Assembly: GCA_015067305.1 (NCBI GenBank)
Contig: SVMT01000015.1
Span: 1-46,853 of the forward strand
Length of the DNA: 46,853 nt
Source of the DNA: Oscillospiraceae bacterium
Lineage (GTDB): Bacteria > Bacillota > Clostridia > Oscillospirales > UBA644
Direction: 5' to 3'
Part shown: one piece after another, positions 15,375 to 24,017 of the stretch
How positions within the stretch are numbered: position 1 is the stretch's first letter
Layout: the number at the start of each line of letters is the position of its first letter
Notes under the pieces: model-generated
What the model was told of the DNA's origin: nothing
Databases searched by the model: none
What the model saw: only the letters and a program-made list of their open reading frames with translations
Position numbers and translations under genes: made by a program

Positions 15375-16595
15375 TTATTCGTTTGTTTCAGCGGCTTTCT
15401 GGAGCGTCAGCGTGATAGTGAGGACATCTACATCTCTGAGAATTGAGAGTTCCACCGTGTCTCCTGCTTTGTAACCGCCGAGGCGTGTGATGAGTTCTTC
15501 TATTGTTTTAACTCTTACACCGTCGATCTTTGTGATTATATCATTGACTTTAAGATCGGATTTCGATGCAGCACCGCCGGGTACTATCTCTGCAACAACA
15601 ACGCCACCGAGAGTAGGTTCTGTGTAACCTGAAATGCCTATCTGAGGTCTGTCAACTTTACCGTTGTTCATGAGTTGTTCAACGATAGGTAATACAGATT
15701 CTATCTGGATCGCAAAACCGATATTTTCATAGTCGTCAACGATCTTGATCGTATTGATACCGATAACTTGTCCGTACATATTGAGAAGGGGACCGCCCGA
15801 GTTACCGGGATTTATGGACGCTGTATGCTGAATGAGATTCAGCGTAAGTCCGAGGTCTTCAAATGTGAAATCGTCTCTGATCGCAGAAACTATACCGTCT
15901 GATGTGGTATGTGTCAAAGTTATATCGTAAGGTGTTCCGATAGCGACTATCTGTTCACCAACAACAAGCTTGGAAGATTCTCCGAATTCTGCGGGAACAA
16001 GGTTCTCTGCTTCTATTTTGATCACGGCAACTTCTGTATAGGAGTCGTAACCGATTATTTCTGCGGGATATTCAGTACCGTCAAGAAGTCTTACAGTTAC
16101 TGTTTTTGCGGAATCAACAACGTGGGCATTTGTTACGATATAACCGTTTGTTGTGTAAATTATACCTGTTGCAAAACCGCCGCCTGTGGGAGTTGTGATC
16201 ATTATATCGACGATGCTTTCTGCTACTTTATCATAAACTTGTGAAACTGTAAGAAGATCGTCAGTTGTATATGCTGTCAACGGGGCATATTCGGGGGTGC
16301 TTGGGGTGGGGAGTTTGAATTGCCCTCCGTTTTTCTGTACCGCAATAAATGCTATTGACGAGGTTATGATGCAAAGCGCAAGCAAAACAGCTGTTGCTGC
16401 TACCCAGAAGCCTTTTCCCGATCTCTTTTTTGTTTCAACAGTTTCTACATGGACGTTTGAAGATGCAAACGGATCTGTTTGGATGTTGTCGTAAATTCCC
16501 TGAGTCGCCGATCTGTCAGGCTGAACAACTTCAAATTCCGTTTCGGTTAAGTTGTTGACATTTTCTTCGGGCGTGATGTTGTTTTCGTTATCCAT
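15375..16595 (-). CDS. HtrA/DegP-like membrane-anchored serine protease with PDZ domain
   Basis: The 406-aa protein has an acidic cytoplasmic tail (1-55), one transmembrane helix (about 63-87), a trypsin-like domain outside the membrane and a C-terminal PDZ domain (about 315-400, with a GGVVAEIVPGGAASKSDLKVND-like region). The triad shows His158 (TNAHVV) and Ser266 in GNSGGPL. The position normally Asp (T-D-[LI]-A-V) is Glu188 (TEVAVIKI). HtrA proteins degrade or refold damaged envelope proteins under stress. The gene seems monocistronic with its own promoter, and is divergent in function from the neighbouring flippase gene. The Glu for Asp change may lower activity or be a family variant. 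Confidence 0.93.
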   Translation of the reverse strand: MDNENNITPEENVNNLTETEFEVVQPDRSATQGIYDNIQTDPFASSNVHVETVETKKRSGKGFWVAATAVLLALCIITSSIAFIAVQKNGGQFKLPTPSTPEYAPLTAYTTDDLLTVSQVYDKVAESIVDIMITTPTGGGFATGIIYTTNGYIVTNAHVVDSAKTVTVRLLDGTEYPAEIIGYDSYTEVAVIKIEAENLVPAEFGESSKLVVGEQIVAIGTPYDITLTHTTSDGIVSAIRDDFTFEDLGLTLNLIQHTASINPGNSGGPLLNMYGQVIGINTIKIVDDYENIGFAIQIESVLPIVEQLMNNGKVDRPQIGISGYTEPTLGGVVVAEIVPGGAASKSDLKVNDIITKIDGVRVKTIEELITRLGGYKAGDTVELSILRDVDVLTITLTLQKAAETNE

Positions 16596-16642
16596 ATTGC
16601 ATTTCCTTTCTTTGAAATTTCTCTTTTTTATTTTACAAGTAT

Positions 16643-16673
16643 ATTATACACCCAAAATTCGTGAGTGTCTCAA
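16643..16673 (-). promoter_or_regulatory. Probable promoter of the HtrA-like gene
   Basis: The minus strand has TATAAT (16648-16643) with TTGAGA (16673-16668) 19 nt upstream, a longer than ideal spacer. The start codon is about 48 nt downstream with a GAAAGGA ribosome site. Confidence 0.6.
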
Positions 16674-16690
16674 CAGACTTGTGTCAGAAT

Positions 16691-17245
16691 TTAGTTAATT
16701 TCATTTTTCAGAACAGAATACATCTCAACATCAGAAAGTTGCTTTCTGTCAGTGCAGTTGAGATACATATATTTTCTGAAAGTCCCTTCGTGTGCCATTC
16801 CGATTTTTTCCAGAACACGTTTGCAGGCGATATTTTCGGAAGCCGTTATACTGTGGATCCGTTGGAAATCAAGTTCTGTGAATGCGTAAGTAAGAACCGC
16901 TTTGCATGCTTCTGTGGCGAAACCTTTGTTCCAATATTCCTTTGCCAGCCAGAAACCCAATTCTCCGTGATTGTGGACCTTGCTTACGTTGTGGATATTT
17001 ATCATACCGATGGGATCTCCCGTTTCTTCCAGTTCAATGGTCCATTCGGTGATGTCGCCATTTTCGTAGCGGTCGAAAACCTGATTGATGTACTCCATCA
17101 GTTGTGTCACGTCTTCATGGGGTTTCCACGGTTCGTATTTCGTTACTTCGTTATCTGAAGTGGCTCTGAAAAGTTCAATATCAGTAGAGTAGACTCGTCT
17201 GATGACGAGTCTCTCTGTTTCCAATGTTTTAGGTTCTTTTATCAT
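16691..17245 (-). CDS. GNAT-family N-acetyltransferase (RimJ/RimL-like)
   Basis: The ~184-aa protein matches the Acetyltransf_3 type: LETERLVIRR near the N-terminus, IGMINIHNVSK, then GELGFWLAKEYWNKGFATEACKAVLTYAF, with acetyl-CoA binding around the WNKGFATEA loop, and SENIACKRVLEKIGM near the end. Substrates may be a ribosomal protein N-terminus or a small amine. The ATG at 17245 lies 4 nt after the thrS stop; an in-frame TTG at 17257 overlaps thrS and is the alternative start. No strong ribosome site is seen, so coupling to thrS is likely. Confidence 0.88.
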   Translation of the reverse strand: MIKEPKTLETERLVIRRVYSTDIELFRATSDNEVTKYEPWKPHEDVTQLMEYINQVFDRYENGDITEWTIELEETGDPIGMINIHNVSKVHNHGELGFWLAKEYWNKGFATEACKAVLTYAFTELDFQRIHSITASENIACKRVLEKIGMAHEGTFRKYMYLNCTDRKQLSDVEMYSVLKNEIN

Positions 17246-17249
17246 GGTT

Positions 17250-19007
17250 TTAGTCAATGATTCTGGAAGCGATTCTGCCCTGAAGCATTGTGATGAAGTC
17301 GCTGAGTTTCATTGAACCCTTGTCACCGTCTTTACGGCTTCTTACTGCAACTTCGCCGTTTTCAACTTCCTTGTCGCCGAGAACGAGCATGAATGGGATC
17401 TTGTCGAGCTGTGCTTCACGGATCTTATAACCGATCTTTTCGCTTCTGTCATCGTTTTCAACACGGATACCGATTTCTGTGAGTTTTTTGCAGATCTCAG
17501 CGGCATATGCGTGATGTCTGTCAGCGATGGGGAGAAGTTTTACCTGAACGGGAGCGAGCCATGTGGGGAATGCGCCTGCATATTTTTCGATGAGAAGCGC
17601 AAGTGTTCTTTCATAGCAACCGATAGATGTTCTGTGAATGATGTAGGGGTTTTTCTTGGAACCGTCGCTGTCAACGTATTCCATGCCGAATTTTTCAGCA
17701 AGAAGCTGGTCGATCTGGATCGTGATAAGAGTGTCTTCTTTGCCGAATACGTTTCTGATCTGGATGTCGAGCTTAGGACCGTAGAATGCAGCTTCGCCGA
17801 TACCTACTTTATAGGGTATCTCAAGGTGGTCGAGAATTTTAGCCATCATATCCTGAGCTTCGTTCCACTGTTCTTCAGTTCCGATATATTTAGATCTGTC
17901 GTTGGGGTCCCACTGAGAGAATCTGTAGCTTACATCTTCGTAAAGACCGAGAGTTTTGAGCATATAAATAGCCATTTCAAGACAGCCCTTGAATTCCTGT
18001 TCGAGCTGTTCGGGAGTACACATGAGGTGACCTTCGGAAATCGTGAACTGACGTACTCTGATAAGACCGTGCATTTCACCTGAAGCTTCATTTCTGAAAA
18101 GTGTGGAAGTTTCGTTGTATCTGAGGGGAAGATCTCTGTAAGATCTTGCTCTGTTGAGGTATGCCTGATACTGGAATGGACATGTCATGGGACGGAGCGC
18201 AAAAACTTCGTCATCCTTTTCGGGATCTCCGAGAACGAACATTCCGTCAAGATAGTGATCCCAGTGACCTGAAACTTTATAGAGGTCGCTCTTTGCCATA
18301 TAAGGAGTTTTTGTGAGAAGCCAGCCGTGTTTCTGCTCTGTGTCTTCAACGAATCTCTGGAGTGTCTGAATGATTCTTGCGCCCTTGGGAAGAAGAATGG
18401 GGAGACCCTGACCGATAAGGTCTGATGTTGTAAAGAGTTCGAGTTCTCTGCCGAGCTTATTGTGGTCGCGTTTTCTTGCTTCTTCAACATCTGCAAGATA
18501 TGTTTCGAGGTCAGATGCTTTGGGGAAAGAGATACCGTAGATTCTCTGGAGCATTTTCTTTGAAGCATCGCCTCTCCAATAAGCACCTGTGCACTGTGTG
18601 AGTTTGAATGCTTTGATCTTGGAAACATAGTTGAGGTGAGGACCTGCGCAAAGGTCTACGAATTCGCCCTGTTTGTAGAAGCTGATCTCTTCGCCTTCGG
18701 GAAGTTCGTTGATGAGTTCGATCTTATAGGGTTCGTTCTTCATCAGTTCGAGAGCTTCTTCTCTGGGGAGAACAAATCTTTCGATCTTAAGGTTTTCTTT
18801 TGTGATCTTTTTCATTTCAGCTTCGATCTGATTGAGGATCTCAGGTGTGAAAGCCACATCGCTGTCGAAGTCATAGTAGAAACCGTTGTCGATTGCGGGA
18901 CCGATAGTGAGTTTTACCTGGGGATAAAGTCTTTTTACTGCCTGAGCAAGTACATGAGATGTAGAGTGCCAAAACACTTTCATTTCTTCGAGATTTTCAA
19001 TTACCAT
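17250..19007 (-). CDS. thrS: Threonyl-tRNA synthetase lacking the TGS domain
   Basis: The 585-aa enzyme charges tRNA-Thr. It begins almost directly with the editing domain: H14-x-x-x-H18 (FWHSTSHVLAQAV) and C120-x-x-x-H124 (DLCAGPHL) form the zinc-like editing site. The class II core follows, with the zinc Cys276 in RPMTCPFQYQ (MNCP in most bacteria), IRVRQFTISEGHL and a TSIGCYERTLALLIEK motif 3. The anticodon-binding domain is at the end (VQVKLLPIADRHHAYA). The usual ~60-residue N-terminal TGS domain is missing, and the upstream gene ends only 42 nt away, so it cannot be an unrecognised extension. No T-box leader precedes it. It seems cotranscribed with the ABC genes. Confidence 0.95.
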   Translation of the reverse strand: MVIENLEEMKVFWHSTSHVLAQAVKRLYPQVKLTIGPAIDNGFYYDFDSDVAFTPEILNQIEAEMKKITKENLKIERFVLPREEALELMKNEPYKIELINELPEGEEISFYKQGEFVDLCAGPHLNYVSKIKAFKLTQCTGAYWRGDASKKMLQRIYGISFPKASDLETYLADVEEARKRDHNKLGRELELFTTSDLIGQGLPILLPKGARIIQTLQRFVEDTEQKHGWLLTKTPYMAKSDLYKVSGHWDHYLDGMFVLGDPEKDDEVFALRPMTCPFQYQAYLNRARSYRDLPLRYNETSTLFRNEASGEMHGLIRVRQFTISEGHLMCTPEQLEQEFKGCLEMAIYMLKTLGLYEDVSYRFSQWDPNDRSKYIGTEEQWNEAQDMMAKILDHLEIPYKVGIGEAAFYGPKLDIQIRNVFGKEDTLITIQIDQLLAEKFGMEYVDSDGSKKNPYIIHRTSIGCYERTLALLIEKYAGAFPTWLAPVQVKLLPIADRHHAYAAEICKKLTEIGIRVENDDRSEKIGYKIREAQLDKIPFMLVLGDKEVENGEVAVRSRKDGDKGSMKLSDFITMLQGRIASRIID

Positions 19008-19049
19008 AATTATTTCATTACCTTTCTTTTTTATATTATGAGACAGAAA

Positions 19050-20549
19050 TCAGTTCATGATCTCTTCTCCGTTAATAAGCTTGTGCATATCTTTTACGAT
19101 CTTGTCGATCTTTGAGGAGTAAGCGAAGAATCTGCCTTCTCCGTCAACTTTGAGGACATATTTTCTCGGTTCTATCTGATAGAATTCAAGAATGATATTT
19201 TCTCCCTCAATGGGAATATAAGTGATCTTCAGATAAGGTTCGGAACCTTCTTCAGGTTCGTATCCGAGACCGTCATGTGTTACACCGATAATAGATGTAT
19301 AGAAGTTTCTGAACTGTGCCTGATCTACTTTTGTGTAGGTGTTGTACATTACTTCCATATCATCACCTGCTTCAGGGTCGGTAATAGCAAAATGATGTCT
19401 TTCACCGTCGACTTCAACGATGACGTTTTTAAGCTCTTTCAGATACCTGATATAGATCATTCTCTGGCAGTATATGTCTACTGTATTGTTTACGACCCAT
19501 TCAAAGTTTGCCTTGTTTACAGCGTAAATTACAGACTGATCGTCAAACATTACGTAAGTAATATTGTCAACAGTGCCACCGATAACATATTTGATGGTTA
19601 TGAGTTTCTGCTCACCGTTGCCGTTTGGATCGTAATAGGGGTTTTCAAGCCCCGTTATATTGCTGAGAATCGATGATGTATCTACAAGTGCTGTGATCGT
19701 AACCGTTGTTGGAGTGTCAAAACCGTATTTTGTGAGGTTTTCAGCACTTAGAATGTCTGTTTCTACATATTCAGCTTTGAGCTGTGCGAGAACTTCGATA
19801 ATACCCTGAACGGGAGTGGAGTCACCTGCCGAGAAGAAGGGTTTCTCTACGATCGTACCACCCATGAAACGGATATCGGTTGCTTCGTCGCCCGTAGTAG
19901 TTCTCACGTATATCTCTTCACCCTCATGCGGTTGAATGCTGAGTGTCTGGAATCCCGTATATTCAAACTCTTTTGAAATAGTCGTTTGATAATACTGAGT
20001 GTGATTCTTTACAAAACGTTCTGAGAAATATGTGCCCGAAAGATAAACGTCGTTATTTGTTGTATCTCTGAAATAATAACCTCCGCCCTGAGGCGCTGCG
20101 TCACCTAAGTGGAAAACATTTTCTTTTCCGTCTTTCATTTTTACTGTAATAACAACGGAGGGCTCTTCCAGACCGTATTTGTAAAGCTCTGTACAGTCAG
20201 TTTCAATGAGTGCTTCACATCTGATATTTGCAACACTTTCAAAAAGACCTGCCGATGAATAGGGGAGAAGCGGAACTTCCGCATGACCGTGGAAATATAC
20301 CGTTCCTTCCTCGTTTCTGCTGACTTTATATTCACCTGTTTTGTTTGAAACGCTGATATAATCAACATTGTCAAGGCTACATGTATATATCTGCAGAGTT
20401 TCACGCTGGTAGTCTATCGTGATATGTGAATCCGGAATTTCTTCATCAGGAAGAACTTCAAACCCTGAGATCCACATAACTCCTGCTATCACTCCTCCCA
20501 AAAGAAGGAGCGATACAAGAATGAGTATTATTTTCTTTTTGGTCATCAT
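19050..20549 (-). CDS. DUF4340 domain membrane-anchored protein
   Basis: The 499-aa protein has one N-terminal transmembrane helix (about 6-28) and a long beta-rich outer region. Repeated modules of the YGLEEPSVVITVKMKDGKENVFHLGDAA type (near 130-150) recur as YGFDTPTTVTITALV, which is characteristic of DUF4340. The family travels with Gld-like ABC transporters, and its job is unknown. The start overlaps the upstream GldG-like gene by 4 nt, so the complex is probably made together. The reading frame is intact, with no signal-peptidase or lipobox motif. Confidence 0.85.
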   Translation of the reverse strand: MMTKKKIILILVSLLLLGGVIAGVMWISGFEVLPDEEIPDSHITIDYQRETLQIYTCSLDNVDYISVSNKTGEYKVSRNEEGTVYFHGHAEVPLLPYSSAGLFESVANIRCEALIETDCTELYKYGLEEPSVVITVKMKDGKENVFHLGDAAPQGGGYYFRDTTNNDVYLSGTYFSERFVKNHTQYYQTTISKEFEYTGFQTLSIQPHEGEEIYVRTTTGDEATDIRFMGGTIVEKPFFSAGDSTPVQGIIEVLAQLKAEYVETDILSAENLTKYGFDTPTTVTITALVDTSSILSNITGLENPYYDPNGNGEQKLITIKYVIGGTVDNITYVMFDDQSVIYAVNKANFEWVVNNTVDIYCQRMIYIRYLKELKNVIVEVDGERHHFAITDPEAGDDMEVMYNTYTKVDQAQFRNFYTSIIGVTHDGLGYEPEEGSEPYLKITYIPIEGENIILEFYQIEPRKYVLKVDGEGRFFAYSSKIDKIVKDMHKLINGEEIMN

Positions 20550-22183
20550 AAGAATTTACGTCTCCTGTGGACAATTATACCGATGATGGCAAATGCGAGA
20601 GGAATACCGAATACAAGACCGATAAATACGGCTGTGATCTGATATGTCTCTGTGAAATTCAGCGAACTGAAGATAAGCTGTGTGGGAAGGATCTCTGTGT
20701 CATAACCCTGAGTTGAGGATACAAGATATTTGATGAGTTTTATCATGTATTCGGCTGTCTGTTTGTTGTTGCCGTCAATATTACTCATGAAATAGTCATC
20801 AATAAAAGAGGTTGAACCGCAGAGGTAAACGCTTGAAGAGTATGGTGTTGTGCCTTCATATCTTTTTTTCTGTGAGAGAACGGAAAGATTGAACGGACCA
20901 ACAGTGTCGCCTTCCTGTTTCTTGAAGTTTTTCCAGTCGGAAGAATCAATATTGGTAGATGCTGTGAATCTGGAAAATGCCGTATCAGCAGTTACTATCA
21001 TTGGGTAAGTCTGCATTGAGTCTTTTGAATCAAATTCCGCATAAACAGCTCTTGCGGAGCCAAGCTGAACGAACTGGTTATAGTTCCCTGTTGCGAGCTC
21101 TTCAGCGATTATGGAAGTTGCTTCGCCGTACTGAACCTTAAGTAGAGGATATACTGCATTTACAAATGTATAACTGTTGCTTGTGTCAAAAATGCTTTCA
21201 GTACCGAGGGACAGACCCCATTCAAGGAGATATTCTTCAAGGTATTTATTGGAACTCATGTTAAGGTCTGTGAATACCATCAGATGTTTGCCCAATTCTT
21301 CATTGTTTGAAAGCCATTCGTCGATCTTGTTGATATCGTCAACGCTGTATCCTCTCGTGGGGTTTGCGATAACAAGAATATCAATATCATAACCCATGAG
21401 AGTGTCAAAGTCCTGAATATTTATGAGCTTTGCATCGAAGCCGTTTTCGATAAGAGTTTGCTGGAAATAAGCGTAGTCGCCTTCGCCGTGACCTTTAATG
21501 AATGCTATTGTCTGGATATCTTCTTTTGTTGTATAAAGGATACCTGAAGTAACTCTTCTTTCAAGACCTACATACTGGAGATCTTCAAAAATAGTATCTT
21601 TGATGTAGCGGAATCTCTGAGTTTCGGGGCTGTAAACTACAAGGAAAATATTTTCAGCAGTATCAGTACCGTCATCAAGAGAAATGCCTCTTGATTTGAA
21701 GAAATAGGGATTGTATCTCGGGTCCACATAGTGGATAGAGATATTTGAATTTTCTCTTGCGTAGTTATTGAGGGTCTCGTAAACGTATCTTTCTGGAGAG
21801 ATCGCATTTGATTCCGAAACAGCGGTGCTGTATGCCTGTTCTTCACCTACAACAATAAGTTCTACGGGAGATTCAACGGATTTGAGGTATTCTATTGTGT
21901 CCGCATCAAGGGTGAATACTTTTTCTTCCGTAAGGTCGATACTCAGGTTGAATCTTTCACCTGCAAGTCCCACAGCTACGTTGATGAGAATGATCACCGC
22001 CAACACAAGAGCTGTTGAAACTGTTGTTAAAGAGTTGTATTTGATCTTTTTAGTGTTTATCTTGACTTTTTGCTGAGGCTGACCGAGGTCAGCTGAAAGC
22101 TGAACATTGGATTTTATTTCAACTTCCGAAAGCTCATGGACTTCGTTTGCCTGAACGTTTTCGTTTTTGTTATTCTTTTTCAT
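20546..22183 (-). CDS. GldG-like ABC transporter auxiliary protein
   Basis: The 545-aa protein has a charged cytoplasmic N-terminus (about 1-55), a transmembrane helix (about 55-75) and a large outer ABC_transp_aux domain (PF09822). The start of that domain carries the family phrase SIDLTEEKVFTLDADTIEYLKSV. A second helix and basic tail end it (FIGLVFGIPLAFAIIGIIVHRRRKF). GldG works with GldA/GldF in Bacteroidetes gliding; homologues in non-gliding bacteria have unknown cargo. It sits between the permease and DUF4340 genes. Confidence 0.88.
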   Translation of the reverse strand: MKKNNKNENVQANEVHELSEVEIKSNVQLSADLGQPQQKVKINTKKIKYNSLTTVSTALVLAVIILINVAVGLAGERFNLSIDLTEEKVFTLDADTIEYLKSVESPVELIVVGEEQAYSTAVSESNAISPERYVYETLNNYARENSNISIHYVDPRYNPYFFKSRGISLDDGTDTAENIFLVVYSPETQRFRYIKDTIFEDLQYVGLERRVTSGILYTTKEDIQTIAFIKGHGEGDYAYFQQTLIENGFDAKLINIQDFDTLMGYDIDILVIANPTRGYSVDDINKIDEWLSNNEELGKHLMVFTDLNMSSNKYLEEYLLEWGLSLGTESIFDTSNSYTFVNAVYPLLKVQYGEATSIIAEELATGNYNQFVQLGSARAVYAEFDSKDSMQTYPMIVTADTAFSRFTASTNIDSSDWKNFKKQEGDTVGPFNLSVLSQKKRYEGTTPYSSSVYLCGSTSFIDDYFMSNIDGNNKQTAEYMIKLIKYLVSSTQGYDTEILPTQLIFSSLNFTETYQITAVFIGLVFGIPLAFAIIGIIVHRRRKFL

Positions 22184-22216
22184 ACCGTCATTCCTTTCTT
22201 ACATTTAATTGTAAAA

Positions 22217-22921
22217 TCAGTTCCAACGGCGTTTTTCGATAACTTTTACTGTGAGGAACAGGAATATTATCGTAACGCTGATGTAGTAGATAACGGGAGG
22301 AAGGCTGATAATGCCGTTTGTGAAGTCTTCATACTGAGAATAAATATTCAGATGGATCATCGCTTTTGCAAGCCATGTTGGCACGAAGATTGCAAAAGCA
22401 TCGATGATCATCAGCATTAAAAGGACTGCAAATGAGCCTGCAGCCGCTGCAATCTGGTTATCTGTGAGTGATGAGATAAAAATGCCGATAGATGTCATTG
22501 CCGCAAGAATAAGGAGTGTTCCCACTGTATTTGTCAGCAGTGAACCATAGTCAATGACACCGAAAGCATCAATTATCAAAACATAAACGATGTTAAGTGC
22601 TGTGCATATAAGGAGTATTATGTATGCGCCGAGGAATTTTCCCGCAACAAGAGAGTAAAGACTTATCGGAGAGGTCAGCAGCAGCTGATCTGTTTTGTTT
22701 TTCTTTTCTTCGCTGAAAAATCGCATTGACAGTATTGCAATTACTATGATATCAACAACGAAAAGCCACATTCCGAAATGGTTGCCGAGGTAGCTTGTGT
22801 TCTGCCATACTACAAACCAAAAGAAAGCTAATGCGGAAAGAAATGCGTAGATCATTATTACGAAATAACCGATGGGGTTCTTAAAGAACGCCACAAGCTC
22901 ACGCTTCAGTATTGCTGTCAT
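22217..22921 (-). CDS. ABC-2 type permease (GldF-like)
   Basis: The 234-aa integral membrane protein has six hydrophobic segments. It starts MTAILKRELVAFFKNPIGYFV, the classic ABC-2 permease opening, and has the RFFSEEKKNKTDQLLLTSPIS cytoplasmic loop that contacts the ATPase. It overlaps the ATPase gene by 23 nt, so the two are coupled. It probably forms the channel of the Gld-like system. Confidence 0.9.
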   Translation of the reverse strand: MTAILKRELVAFFKNPIGYFVIMIYAFLSALAFFWFVVWQNTSYLGNHFGMWLFVVDIIVIAILSMRFFSEEKKNKTDQLLLTSPISLYSLVAGKFLGAYIILLICTALNIVYVLIIDAFGVIDYGSLLTNTVGTLLILAAMTSIGIFISSLTDNQIAAAAGSFAVLLMLMIIDAFAIFVPTWLAKAMIHLNIYSQYEDFTNGIISLPPVIYYISVTIIFLFLTVKVIEKRRWN

Positions 22922-23933
22922 CTGCGATCTCCTCCTTTATTTCTTCGGAAACTTCTTTTTTATCCGCCAGCTGTTTAGCTTCGGAGTTTTTGTTTACGAG
23001 CTGGATGAATATATCTTCAAGGGACATGCCGAGAGGTGTTATCATGAGGATATACCAGTTTCTCTTAGCACATTCGTCAAAGAGTATTCTTCTTATATCC
23101 ACGTTTTTATCGGCTTCAACGATGAAGTCTCTTGTACCTTTTTCGTAACTGCCCACGTATTCGACCTTTGAAACACCGATAAGTGAACCGAGAACTCCTG
23201 CAACATCATCTTCTTCAGGTGCCGCAAGGCGTATACCGTAACGGCTGTTGGGACCCATATTTTCGGAGAGTTCGTCCGTGAGAGCGTCCATTACAACATA
23301 ACCTTCGTTGATAATGATGATCCTTTCACAGATAGCCTGCACTTCGGAAAGGACATGAGAGCTTAGAATAACAGTTCTTCTTGTACCGAGTCTCTTGATG
23401 AGGTTTCTGATTTCAACGATCTCTTTGGGGTCGAGACCCGAAGTCGGTTCGTCAAGAATAAGAATTTCAGGGTCGCCGATAAGCGCCTGCGCGAGACCTA
23501 CTCTCTGTTTGTAACCTTTTGAAAGGTTTTTAATCATTCTGTGATATACATCTGTGATCTTTACCACTTCACAGACTTCTCTGATATGTTCGCTTTTGAT
23601 CTTTATGTTTTCTTTTTTTGAGCAGCCTTTGAGGTTATATACGAAATTAAGATATTCCTTTACGGTCATATCGTGATAAAGGGGTGGCTGTTCGGGGAGA
23701 TAACCGATCTTAGCTTTTGCTTCGTTGGGATTTTCCAAAATATCGAACCCGCCGATGGTGATCTTACCGCCGGTTGAGGAGATATAACCGGTTATCATGT
23801 TCATTGTCGTGGTTTTTCCCGCGCCGTTAGGACCGAGAAGACCTACGATATCGCCGCGGTTAATGGTGAAGCTTGCGTTGTTGACTGCAATCTTCTTTCC
23901 GTACCGTTTTGTGAGCCCGGAAACCGTGATCAT
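22899..23933 (-). CDS. ABC transporter ATP-binding protein (GldA-like)
   Basis: The 344-aa protein carries a full nucleotide-binding domain: Walker A GPNGAGKTT (about 34-42), Q-loop near GYLPEQPPLY, signature LSKGYKQRV, Walker B ILILDEPTSGLDP and H-loop LSSHVLSE. A C-terminal extension of ~100 residues ends in an acidic, charged tail (EVSEEIKEEIADD), as in GldA and other ABC-2 exporters. It is the first gene of the Gld-like operon and has a CAGGAGG ribosome site. Confidence 0.92.
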   Translation of the reverse strand: MITVSGLTKRYGKKIAVNNASFTINRGDIVGLLGPNGAGKTTTMNMITGYISSTGGKITIGGFDILENPNEAKAKIGYLPEQPPLYHDMTVKEYLNFVYNLKGCSKKENIKIKSEHIREVCEVVKITDVYHRMIKNLSKGYKQRVGLAQALIGDPEILILDEPTSGLDPKEIVEIRNLIKRLGTRRTVILSSHVLSEVQAICERIIIINEGYVVMDALTDELSENMGPNSRYGIRLAAPEEDDVAGVLGSLIGVSKVEYVGSYEKGTRDFIVEADKNVDIRRILFDECAKRNWYILMITPLGMSLEDIFIQLVNKNSEAKQLADKKEVSEEIKEEIADDSNTEA

Positions 23934-23972
23934 AGAATTTGCCTCCTGATAATTATGTCTGAATTTATACTT

Positions 23973-24008
23973 GATAAAGTAGATATAAATACGAATATCT
24001 ACTTTATC
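23973..24008. promoter_or_regulatory. Perfect 14-bp inverted repeat between aspS and the ABC ATPase gene
   Basis: GATAAAGTAGATAT (23973-23986) and its exact complement ATATCTACTTTATC (23995-24008) flank an 8-nt spacer. On the plus strand it is followed by TTGTTTTTTT, like a terminator, but no plus-strand gene leads to it. On the minus strand it lies 10 nt after the aspS stop and 39 nt before the ATPase start, with no U tract after it. It could be an operator of the ABC operon, a terminator or an mRNA-stability element. Confidence 0.55.
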
Positions 24009-24017
24009 ATTGTTTTT

